A stretch of 64,000 nt of DNA from Micrococcales bacterium 72-143. GTDB lineage: Bacteria > Actinomycetota > Actinomycetes > Actinomycetales > Microbacteriaceae. Positions 47,057 through 56,675 of the stretch are shown in pieces. Position numbers and translations under genes: made by a program. Position 1 is the first letter of the stretch. The number at the start of each line of letters is the position of its first letter. The notes under the pieces were generated by a model that saw only the letters and a program-made list of their open reading frames with translations, made no database searches and had not been told where the DNA came from. The stretch covers positions 124,001 to 188,000 of the forward strand of contig MKVM01000005.1 in assembly GCA_001898835.1 (NCBI GenBank), given 5' to 3'.

Positions 47057-47110
47057 GTCTGGCCTCAATACCGGGAGCGCTCCCGGACACCCATCCGGGA
47101 GCGCTCCCGG
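47035..47110. promoter_or_regulatory. Three CebR-type operators
   Basis: The 16-base palindrome CCGGGAGCGCTCCCGG occurs identically at 47035-47050, 47071-47086 and 47095-47110. Its core GGGAGCGCTCCC is the known CebR/CelR box of actinobacteria. Centres are 36 and 24 bases apart; the second and third sites lie downstream of the likely transcription start. Confidence 0.88.
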
Positions 47111-47153
47111 CCAGGCCCCGCGCCTGACCCTTCACCGACACAAAGGAGTGACC

Positions 47154-48437
47154 ATGAGGACGACCCTGCGCGCACGCACCGCGCTCGGCATCGCCACCAT
47201 CACGGGCGTCGCGCTCATCGCGAGCGGCTGCGCGACCGGCGGCGACGACAACGGAGGCGGCAAGGGCGGTGACATCACCCTCACCATCGCCACGTTCAAC
47301 GACTTCGGCTACACCGACGCGCTCTTCAAGGAGTACGAGGACGCGAACCCCGGCGTGAAGATCGTGCACAACCGCGCCGCGACCAGCAACGACGCGCGCG
47401 CCAACTTCTTCCAGAAGCTGGGCGCCGGCTCGGGTCTCGCCGACGTCGAGGCCATCGAGGTCGACTGGCTGCCCGAGATGATGCAGTACTCGAACAAGCT
47501 CTACGACCTCACCGACAAGTCGGTCGAGGGCCGCTGGCTCGACTGGAAGGCCGCCGCCGCGACCGACGCCGACGGACGCCTCGTCGGCTACGGCACCGAC
47601 ATCGGCCCCGAGGCCATCTGCTACCGCTCCGACCTGTTCGCCGAGGCCGGCCTGCCGACCGACCGCGCCGAGGTCGCGAAGCTGCTCGAGGGCGACTGGG
47701 ACACCTACTTCTCGGTCGGCCACAAGTACGTCGAGAAGACCGGAAAGGCCTGGTTCGACTCGGCCGGCGCCACCTACCAGGGCATGAGCAACCAGTTCAC
47801 CAACTTCTACGAGAAGAACGACGGCACGGTCATCGCGACCACCAACAAGGACGTCGAGAACACCTTCCGCAGCGTGCTCACGGAGTCGGCCGACCTGTCG
47901 GCGAAGCTCGGCGCCTGGTCGGACGACTGGTTCGGCGCCCTGTCGAACGGCCAGTACGCCACGATGCTCTGCCCCGGCTGGATGCTCGGCGTCATCTCCG
48001 GCAACGCCAAGGACACCAAGGGCTGGGATATCGCGGACGTCTTCCCCGGCGGCGGCGGCAACTGGGGCGGCTCGTACCTGACCGTCCCCGCCCAGGGCAA
48101 GAACACCGAGGCGGCCAAGAAGTTCGCCGCGTGGCTCACCGCGCCCGAGCAGCAGATCAAGGCGTTCCAGAACGCCGGCACCTTCCCCAGCCAGGTGGAG
48201 GCGTACACGGATGCAGCCCTCACCGGCGCCGTCAACGAGTACTTCAACAACGCCCCGGTCGGCGAGATCCTGATCAACCGCGCCAAGGCGGTCAACCCGG
48301 AGCCGCCGTTCAAGGGCCCGAAGTACTTCCAGATCAACGATGCAGCGCAGCAGGCGCTCACGCGCGTCGAGCAGGGTCAGCAGACCATCGACGAGTCGTG
48401 GGAGCAGTTCGTCAGCGAAGTGAACGCTCTCGGCTGA
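47154..48437 (+). CDS. cebE: Cellobiose/cello-oligosaccharide ABC binding lipoprotein
   Basis: A 427-residue lipoprotein with lipobox ASGC (Cys26). The mature protein is a CUT1 solute-binding protein: ITLTIATFNDFGYTDALFKEYEDANPGVKIVHNRAATSNDARANFFQKLGAGSGLADVEAIEVDWL, and later NWGGSYLTVPAQGKNTEAAKKFAAWL. The three CebR-type operators upstream and the beta-glucosidase downstream identify the ligand as a beta-glucoside, probably cellobiose. AAAGGAG lies seven bases before the ATG at 47154; the long track ORF from 45594 reads through noncoding DNA. It captures sugar outside the membrane for CebF and CebG. Confidence 0.88.
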   Translation: MRTTLRARTALGIATITGVALIASGCATGGDDNGGGKGGDITLTIATFNDFGYTDALFKEYEDANPGVKIVHNRAATSNDARANFFQKLGAGSGLADVEAIEVDWLPEMMQYSNKLYDLTDKSVEGRWLDWKAAAATDADGRLVGYGTDIGPEAICYRSDLFAEAGLPTDRAEVAKLLEGDWDTYFSVGHKYVEKTGKAWFDSAGATYQGMSNQFTNFYEKNDGTVIATTNKDVENTFRSVLTESADLSAKLGAWSDDWFGALSNGQYATMLCPGWMLGVISGNAKDTKGWDIADVFPGGGGNWGGSYLTVPAQGKNTEAAKKFAAWLTAPEQQIKAFQNAGTFPSQVEAYTDAALTGAVNEYFNNAPVGEILINRAKAVNPEPPFKGPKYFQINDAAQQALTRVEQGQQTIDESWEQFVSEVNALG

Positions 48438-48453
48438 GCCGAGCTGACACCCC

Positions 48454-48492
48454 TGCGGGGGCGGGCCGATGGATGGGATGCCCGCCCCCGCA
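48454..48492 (+). other. Intercistronic hairpin between cebE and cebF
   Basis: TGCGGGGGCGGGC pairs perfectly with GCCCGCCCCCGCA over a 13-base loop. It lies 17 bases after the cebE stop and probably sets the ratio of binding protein to permease. Confidence 0.65.
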
Positions 48493-48540
48493 CCACCCGA
48501 CCGTCCCTGCACCCCGCTGCACAGCATCCGAGGACTCACC

Positions 48541-49499
48541 ATGACCACGCAGACCGCCGCACCGTCGCGGCGACCGCGGAGCCGCGCACCGCTCACCGGT
48601 GCGCAGCGCTTCGCGAACTTCAGCCACCGGGCGACGCCCTACGTCTACATCTCGCCGTTCTTCATCCTCTTCGCGCTGGTCGGGCTCTTCCCGCTCGTCT
48701 ACACCGCATGGGTGTCGCTCCACGAGTGGAGCCTCATCGGGGGCGACGGCGGATGGGCCGGCTTCGACAACTACGCCGCCGTGCTCGGCGACAAGAAGTT
48801 CTGGATCTCGCTGCGCAACTCGCTCAGCATCTTCCTGCTCTCCTCGGTGCCGCAGATCATCTTCGCGCTGCTCATCGCATCCGCGCTCGACACCAACCTG
48901 CGGGCGAAGACGTTCTGGCGGATGGGCGTGCTGCTCCCCTACGTCGTCGCACCCGTCGCGGTCGCCCTCATCTTCGGGCAGCTGTTCGCCGACCAGTTCG
49001 GCGCCATCAACAACCTGCTGAGCACCTTCGGCATCCCGCCGGTGCGCTGGCACGTCGACCCGCTGTCGAGCCACGTGGCGATCGCCACGATGGTCAACTT
49101 CCGGTGGACCGGCTACAACTCGCTCGTGCTGCTCGCCGCCATGCAGGCGATCCCGCGCGACTACTACGAGGCGGCCGTCATCGACGGCGCGGGCCGCATC
49201 CGGCAGTTCCTGTCGGTGACGATCCCCGGCATCCGCCCCACCCTCATCTTCGTGATCATCACCTCGACGATCGGCGGCCTGCAGATCTTCGACGAGCCGC
49301 GGCTCTACGACCAGTTCGGTCAGGGCGGCTCCGACTCGCAGTGGCTGACGCTCACGCTCTACCTCTACAACCTCGGCTGGGATCGCTTCGACTTCGGCAA
49401 GGCGTCCGCGGTCGCGTGGCTGCTGTTCCTCGTGATCGCGATCTTCGGCCTCATCAACCTGCTGCTCTCGCGCCGCATCTCGACGGAAGGAGGCCGCTG

Positions 49500-49500
<1 letters not shown>
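48541..49500 (+). CDS. cebF: Cellobiose ABC permease CebF
   Basis: A 319-residue CUT1 permease (MalF type) with six helices; the first is YVYISPFFILFALVGLFPLVYTAWVSL. The coupling loop is PRDYYEAAVIDGAGRIRQFLSVTIPGIRPTLIFV. The segment LQIFDEPRLYDQFGQGG is typical of the CebF group. With CebG it forms the channel; the ATPase (MsiK in Streptomyces) is not encoded here. The ATG at 48541 is preferred because the track start at 48469 lies in the hairpin. Confidence 0.88.
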
Positions 49501-51827
<2,327 letters not shown>

Positions 51828-52847
51828 GTGGCCAAGCCGACGACCCCCTCGCGTCGCCCCACCCTCGAGATGGTGGCCGCCGAGGCGGGGGTGACCCGCA
51901 GCACCGTCTCGCGCGCCCTCAACGGCGAGCCGGACGTGTCGCAGGCGACGATCAAGCACGTGCGGGAGGTGGCGGCCCGGCTCAACTACGTGCCGAACCG
52001 TGCGGCGAGGTCGCTCGCGTCGTCGCGGTCGATGGCGATCGCGCTCGTCATCCCGGAGCCCGGGATGCTCGCCCTCGCCGACCCGCACCTGGTCGCCGTG
52101 ATGGCGGGGGTGTCCCGGCGCATCGAGGACTCCGACTACTTGCTGAGCCTCATGGTGGCGGGCGACTCGGAGAACGCGAAGATCATGCGCTACCTCACGA
52201 GCGGGGTTGTCGACGGGGTGCTCGTGGCGTCGCAGCACTCCCGCCACGACGCGCTGCTGTACCTGCACGATCTCGTGCCGGTCGTGTTCAGCGGCCGCCC
52301 GACCGAGCAGACGGACCCGCCGAACTACTTCATCGACCTCGACAACGCGGCCGCCGCCGCGGCCGGCACCGCCCACCTCGTGTCGCTCGGGCGGCGGCGG
52401 ATCGCGACCATCACCGGCCCCGAGGACATGGCGGCGGCATCCGACCGCACCGCGGGCTGGCGCTCCGCCCTCGTCGAGGCGGGGCTGCCCGCCGACCTGG
52501 TGGCGGTCGGCGACTACACGGCCCTCGGCGGCGCCGCGGCGATGCGCGCGCTGCTGGAGCGGGATCCCGGCATCGACGGCGTCTTCGCCGCGAACGACGT
52601 GATGGCCGCCGCCGCGGTGTCGGTGCTGCTGGATGCGGGGCGCCGAGTTCCGCAGGACGTCGCGGTGGTCGGCTTCGACGACTCCTCCGCGGCGCTGACG
52701 GCGCGCGTGCCGCTCACGACGGTCAGCCAGCCGTCGGAGGCGATGGGCGGCCTCATGGCCGATCTGCTGCTGCGCATCCTCGCGGGCGACGACGTGCCCG
52801 TCTCGACGGTGGTCGAGTCGCATCTGGTGCGTCGCGCGTCGGCGTGA
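51828..52847 (+). CDS. cebR: LacI family repressor CebR
   Basis: A 339-residue LacI/GalR repressor. The helix-turn-helix is TLEMVAAEAGVTRSTVSRALNGEPDVSQATIKHVREVAARLNYVPNRAARSLAS. The sensor domain includes IALVIPEPGMLALADPHLVAVMAGVSRRI and VAVVGFDDSSAALTARVPLTTVSQP. It should bind the three GGGAGCGCTCCC palindromes before cebE and release them when cellobiose is present. In Streptomyces cebR precedes cebE; here it is behind bglC. The GTG at 51828, four bases after the bglC stop, fits both family length and the -10 box. Confidence 0.88.
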   Translation: MAKPTTPSRRPTLEMVAAEAGVTRSTVSRALNGEPDVSQATIKHVREVAARLNYVPNRAARSLASSRSMAIALVIPEPGMLALADPHLVAVMAGVSRRIEDSDYLLSLMVAGDSENAKIMRYLTSGVVDGVLVASQHSRHDALLYLHDLVPVVFSGRPTEQTDPPNYFIDLDNAAAAAAGTAHLVSLGRRRIATITGPEDMAAASDRTAGWRSALVEAGLPADLVAVGDYTALGGAAAMRALLERDPGIDGVFAANDVMAAAAVSVLLDAGRRVPQDVAVVGFDDSSAALTARVPLTTVSQPSEAMGGLMADLLLRILAGDDVPVSTVVESHLVRRASA

Positions 52848-52882
52848 GGGCACCCGCACACGCCTCGTGATCAAACCGAGAC

Positions 52883-52912
52883 TTGCGCGCATCCCGGGCG
52901 TGTCGCTATCGT
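52883..52912 (+). promoter_or_regulatory. Possible promoter of a tiny transcription unit
   Basis: TTGCGC, 18 bases, TATCGT. Transcription would start near 52919, 38 bases before a GTG that has a strong ribosome-binding site. Confidence 0.35.
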
Positions 52913-52956
52913 CGCTCTCCTGCCCATCCGGGCGAACCGACACCGAGGAGCCGACA

Positions 52957-53049
52957 GTGCGCATCCATACCGAGACCTACGCGGACACCCGCGGGCTCGC
53001 GCGCGCCCTCGCGAATGAGCTCCCGGGTTCGCCCGAACACCAGCACTAG
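52957..53049 (+). CDS. Possible 30-residue peptide
   Basis: A GTG with GAGGAG six bases upstream opens a 30-codon frame, RIHTETYADTRGLARALANELPG and a short tail, closed by TAG. There is no hydrophobic segment. A promoter-like sequence precedes it and a hairpin follows four bases after the stop. It could be a short protein, a leader peptide or chance. No family recognised. Confidence 0.35.
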   Translation: MRIHTETYADTRGLARALANELPGSPEHQH

Positions 53050-53053
53050 ACCT

Positions 53054-53072
53054 GGCGGCCACCCCGGCCGCC
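53054..53072 (+). terminator. Hairpin after the possible small peptide gene
   Basis: GGCGGCC-ACCCC-GGCCGCC, a perfect seven-bp stem four bases after the peptide stop codon. Confidence 0.45.
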
Positions 53073-53340
53073 GCACGAGGTCGGGGCCGAGCGGCCGGAG
53101 GCTGTTGCCCACCCGGTTCCGCGTGTTCGAGCCCGATCCAGCGCAGGACTGTACATCCCGCTATTTGGCATAGGCCGTTCGAGTCGGCAGGGCGTCCGCC
53201 CCGCGCACCCGACGACGGGTCGCCTTGCGCGATGGGGGCGCGGCTCGCCGCCCCCGCGTCGCCCGCGATCCGCCGCCGCGTGTGGCGGGCGCCCATCCGT
53301 CCGCCTCAGGCGGCTTGTCCGCGGGCGGCCCTCCTCCGCT
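53073..53340. other. Intergenic stretch without a recognised gene
   Basis: Part of the 419-base gap between the small peptide and the SPFH gene. It is GC-rich with several weak dyads, for example GGGGGCG/CGCCCCC near 53235. ORFs drawn through it on either strand have no family resemblance. The rest of the gap holds two hairpin repeats. Confidence 0.5.
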
Positions 53341-53376
53341 GGTCGAGTGCCGCGCGAAGCGCGGTGTATCGAGACC
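53341..53376. repeat. Palindromic intergenic repeat, copy 1
   Basis: GGTCGAGTGCCGCGC...GGTGTATCGAGACC: conserved ends GGTCGAG and ATCGAGACC around a self-complementary core (CCGCGC-GAA-GCGCGG). Same type as copy 2, 38 bases downstream. Confidence 0.65.
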
Positions 53377-53414
53377 CCGCAACCACACCTCCCAGCCCGA
53401 CCACCTCCCCCACT

Positions 53415-53448
53415 GGTCGAGTAGCCGCCGCAGGCGGCGATCGAGACC
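53415..53448. repeat. Palindromic intergenic repeat, copy 2
   Basis: GGTCGAGTAGCCGCC...GGCGATCGAGACC with the core GCCGCC-GCA-GGCGGC. The ends are shared with copy 1 while the stem differs by compensating changes, so the fold rather than the sequence is conserved. Confidence 0.65.
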
Positions 53449-53468
53449 CACCACAGAAAGGAAAGACA

Positions 53469-54149
53469 ATGATCCGCACCCAGACCTCCGGCATCCGCGT
53501 CGTCGTGCAGCCGTGGGAGCGCGCCGTCGTGATCCGCGAGGGCGGGATCGACCGCATCGTCGGCCCGGGCCGCGCCCGTAGGCGCCGCCGCGAGTCGTGG
53601 CGCATGGTGGACCTGCGCGCCCGCTGGATCGCTCTCGCGACCCAGGACGTGCTGACCGCCGACGGCATGCAGGTGCGCGTGACCCCGGTCGTGCGCTTCC
53701 GCGTGTCGGATGTGCGCGCCTGGCTGACCGAGGCCGACTCCCCGGCGGACGCCGTGTACGTGCTGGCGCAGCTGGCCGTGCGCGACGCGGTCGCCGCTCG
53801 CACGCTCGACGAGGTGCTCGCCACCCGCGCGGATGTGCTGGCCGGCGTGCGCGACCCGTTCGCCGCGGCGACGGCCGAGCTCGGCGCCGAGGTGATCGAC
53901 TTCGCCCTGCGCGACGTCACCCTCACGGCCGAGCTGCGTCACGCCTTCGCCGAGACGGCACTCGCCCGCGAGCAGGGCCGCGCCAAGCTCGAGCGTGCCC
54001 GAGCGGACGCGGCCGCGCTGCGTTCCCTCGCGAACGTCGCGCAGGTGCTCGAGGCGCACCCGTCGCTGCTGCAGCTGCGCACCCTCGAGGCCGCGGCCGC
54101 GAGCGGGCAGTTCATCGTGCGCGTCGGCGACCCGCCTCCGGGCGAGTGA
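53469..54149 (+). CDS. SPFH/Band 7 (slipin-like) domain protein without membrane anchor
   Basis: A 226-residue protein with an SPFH domain: RVVVQPWERAVVIREGGIDRIVGPGRAR, then LATQDVLTADGMQVRVTPVVRFRVSD, and LAQLAVRDAVAARTLDEVLATRADVLAGV. The helical part AFAETALAREQGRAKLERARADAAALRSLANVAQVLEA is typical of slipins. There is no N-terminal membrane helix, which SPFH proteins normally have, so this one may be soluble or peripheral. The ATG follows AAAGGAAAG. It is monocistronic, with a UUCG-loop terminator, and stands at the left edge of the defence island. Confidence 0.8.
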   Translation: MIRTQTSGIRVVVQPWERAVVIREGGIDRIVGPGRARRRRRESWRMVDLRARWIALATQDVLTADGMQVRVTPVVRFRVSDVRAWLTEADSPADAVYVLAQLAVRDAVAARTLDEVLATRADVLAGVRDPFAAATAELGAEVIDFALRDVTLTAELRHAFAETALAREQGRAKLERARADAAALRSLANVAQVLEAHPSLLQLRTLEAAAASGQFIVRVGDPPPGE

Positions 54150-54152
54150 CGG

Positions 54153-54183
54153 GCGGGCGGGTCCTTCGGGGCCCGCCCGCTTT
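54153..54183 (+). terminator. Terminator of the SPFH gene
   Basis: GCGGGCGGGTCC-TTCG-GGGCCCGCCCGC, a stem of about 12 bp capped by a TTCG tetraloop and followed by TTT, three bases after the stop. Confidence 0.85.
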
Positions 54184-54239
54184 CGTTGCGCCTCTGGTGG
54201 TCGTCACAATCATGACGCTCACACCCGGCGCGGGCCGCG

Positions 54240-54262
54240 ATGCCCCCCGTACTCGGCATACC
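54240..54262 (+). repeat. 23-bp direct repeat, left copy
   Basis: 21 of 23 bases match the copy at 56599-56621, including the invariant TACTCGGCATACC. The two copies bracket the GmrSD-type gene; each lies 55-85 bases before a defence gene. Confidence 0.7.
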
Positions 54263-54323
54263 CTTCGTCGCGCATCCCCGAGACACTGAACGACAAGGAA
54301 CGCATCAGCGAGGAGAGCGCGAA

Positions 54324-56555
54324 TTGAAGCCTGACAAGGAATCACCTCAAAAGGTCTTCTTCCAGCCCGCGAGATTGATCGTCCCCCTGTTCCAGCGGCC
54401 TTACGTTTGGTCGAAGGAGCTTCAGTGGGAGCCCTTGTGGCAAGACATCCAACGCCTCACAGAGTTGTTGGCAAAGGACTCAACCGCGACCCACTTCATG
54501 GGTGCGTTCGTCGTCCAGCAGCTTCCGTCGGAGCTCGGCCACATGCCCACATGGAGCGTTATCGATGGCCAGCAGCGCCTCACCACTCTGCAGGTGCTTC
54601 TCGATGCGTTGCACTCTCAACTTGTTCTGCACGAGGAGGTGATGCTCGCTGGTCAAGTGGAACCTCTAATTGAGAATCCCGCTGCCTTCAGAAAAGGGGC
54701 GCACGACAGATACAAAGTCTGGCCGACGAACCATGATCGCGCGGGGTTCGCAGCCGTGATGTCGGCCGACAATCCCATCGACTACCACGCTCTGGCACCG
54801 TCGAAGCTCCGCGAAGCACACGAATACTTCAGCAAGGCGATTGCGACCTGGTTGCAGGAATCGCCAGATGCCAGTAGCAGTGCCCATCTTCTTGTGACTG
54901 CGGTGACCGCTCAACTGGAGCTTGTGAGCATTCGACTCGACCCAAACGAGGACGCACAGGCGATATTCGAAACCCTTAATGCGCGAGGAGTTCCGCTCAG
55001 CGCAGCAGACTTGATTAAGAACTTCGTCTTTCAGAACTACCCGGGCAACGACTCCGAAATCGAGGACGCCTACCACCAGAATTGGGCAGACCTCGAGACC
55101 CCATGGTGGATCACGACTGTAACTGCCGGCAGAATCACCCATCCGAGGTCGTCGTGGTTCCTCTGGCACTGGTTGCGTGCCCGGAAGCTCGAGGACTTTC
55201 CCATTCGTGAACTGTTTAGTCAGTTCAAGGAGTACGTCACATCAAGCGCCGGAAGTCTCGCCTCACTTCTCCCAGAAATCAAAGAAGCTGCAGATAGTTA
55301 CCGCGCGGTGATAGAGGGCTCCCAACAGCCGAATGGGCCTCTCACCCGTGCTCAGTGGTTCAGCTATCGCGTCGGCACGCTCGACTCAGAGGTCGTTCGC
55401 CCGCTACTCATTTGGCTGGACGAGGCTCCTCAATCCGACGTCACGGACGACGACAAGGCGCGCATATTCCGCTCCCTCGAGAGCTGGTTCGTGCGTCGCG
55501 CAATCGTAAAAGCCCCCTCCCAAGGAGCCAACCGGCTGATCATCGAGCTCATGGTGCACCTCAGCAAGAAGCCGCATGACTCGCTGGCCGACGAAGTCGA
55601 GTCCTACCTGGCCTCCAACAAGACCCCTGTCGGGTACTGGCCCGACGACGCGGAGGTAGCCGAAGCCCTCAGAGACGCGCCTGCGTACAACAAGTATCTG
55701 CGGGCCCGCCTTCGAATGATCCTGGAGGCGCTGGAGGACCGACGACGAGGCTACCCGGACTGGAAAGCGATGGGCATGGGTCCCGTCGCCCGCGGAGTCG
55801 GGACCGTTGAACACCTGTTGCCACAGAAGTGGCGCAACAACTGGGCCACCGATTGGCCTGCCGACCAGGCCGAGTTCAATGCTGCTTCACGCGACCGAAG
55901 GCTTCACGAGCTCGGCAATCTCACTCTCGTCACTCAGAAGCTAAATTCTCGAGCGTCAAATGCCAACTGGGAGACCAAGGTCAACTATTTCCAGGAAGTG
56001 AACGATGTACTGCTGACGAACGACGTCATCCAAGCCACACCTTTGCAATGGGATGATGCACTTATCTCGGCACGCACCGAGACGCTTACCTCATCTATCT
56101 TGGAAATCTGGCCTGTCCCCAACGGACATGTAGGCATCACCGCTAGGCATGAGGCACCATCCACACCTGGTGAAGTTGACCTTGCGCTGCTGGTGTCGGA
56201 AGGACTGATCGCGCCGGGCGCTGCTCTTGTTGCGCGGCCGGCGGTCTTTAGAGGTGTTACGGCCGCGGTCGGTATCGATGGCCGGATCTACATCGACGAC
56301 AAAGCGTTCGATACGCCGAGCGCTGCCGGTGTGGCCGTCAATGCTGCTGGCGGCTACAAGGGGGCTATTAACGGTTGGCGCTTCTGGAAGGTGGCGGACT
56401 CGGGCAAGTCGCTGTGGGACGTTCGAAATGAATACCGTCTCAGCCTCGGGGAGGAATCTGGAGGTGACGATCTCGGCGACGATGCCGTGATCTCCGAGCA
56501 AATCGAGGCGGAGCTCTCGGCTGCCGAAGAGCTCGACGAGCAAGACGAGGTATGA
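54324..56555 (+). CDS. GmrSD-type (DUF262/DUF1524) type IV restriction enzyme with RAMA-like tail
   Basis: A 743-residue single-chain enzyme. The N-terminal DUF262 (GmrS) domain has PLFQRPYVW near 21-29 and IDGQQRLTTLQ at 80-90, which bind and hydrolyse nucleotide. The DUF1524 (GmrD) HNH nuclease includes VEHLLPQKW near 495 and LGNLTLVTQKLNSRASNANW near 530-550. A third domain, about 615-700 (LLVSEGLIAPGA...NGWRFWKV), resembles RAMA, linked to modified-DNA recognition. GmrSD enzymes cut phage DNA with modified bases. The TTG at 54324 has AGGAG eight bases upstream. GC is visibly lower than in its neighbours, pointing to transfer. Confidence 0.88.
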   Translation: MKPDKESPQKVFFQPARLIVPLFQRPYVWSKELQWEPLWQDIQRLTELLAKDSTATHFMGAFVVQQLPSELGHMPTWSVIDGQQRLTTLQVLLDALHSQLVLHEEVMLAGQVEPLIENPAAFRKGAHDRYKVWPTNHDRAGFAAVMSADNPIDYHALAPSKLREAHEYFSKAIATWLQESPDASSSAHLLVTAVTAQLELVSIRLDPNEDAQAIFETLNARGVPLSAADLIKNFVFQNYPGNDSEIEDAYHQNWADLETPWWITTVTAGRITHPRSSWFLWHWLRARKLEDFPIRELFSQFKEYVTSSAGSLASLLPEIKEAADSYRAVIEGSQQPNGPLTRAQWFSYRVGTLDSEVVRPLLIWLDEAPQSDVTDDDKARIFRSLESWFVRRAIVKAPSQGANRLIIELMVHLSKKPHDSLADEVESYLASNKTPVGYWPDDAEVAEALRDAPAYNKYLRARLRMILEALEDRRRGYPDWKAMGMGPVARGVGTVEHLLPQKWRNNWATDWPADQAEFNAASRDRRLHELGNLTLVTQKLNSRASNANWETKVNYFQEVNDVLLTNDVIQATPLQWDDALISARTETLTSSILEIWPVPNGHVGITARHEAPSTPGEVDLALLVSEGLIAPGAALVARPAVFRGVTAAVGIDGRIYIDDKAFDTPSAAGVAVNAAGGYKGAINGWRFWKVADSGKSLWDVRNEYRLSLGEESGGDDLGDDAVISEQIEAELSAAEELDEQDEV

Positions 56556-56598
56556 CTTAGCTCCTGGTTCCCAGCTCTACCTCACGATTCAGTCGAAC

Positions 56599-56621
56599 AT
56601 GTCCCCCATACTCGGCATACC
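56599..56621 (+). repeat. 23-bp direct repeat, right copy
   Basis: Near-identical to 54240-54262 (two differences). It lies 54 bases before the ATG of the NERD helicase gene. Confidence 0.7.
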
Positions 56622-56675
56622 GCACCTCCTCTGTGGTTCGCGACAATCATTCGAGTACCACCGAGGGGACCATGT

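Noticed and set aside
45594-48437. 947-residue ORF start for the cellobiose binding protein
   Set aside because: The first 520 codons cross the opposite-strand flavin oxidoreductase gene and the ceb operators; a lipoprotein signal with a good ribosome-binding site begins at 47154.
56588-56606. LexA-like box (TCGAACATGT) before the NERD helicase gene
   Set aside because: Only one half fits the actinobacterial SOS consensus; the other half is CCCCC.
54240-56621. Phage or integrative-element att sites
   Set aside because: The 23-bp repeats are not next to a tRNA gene, and no integrase or recombinase gene is present in the window.
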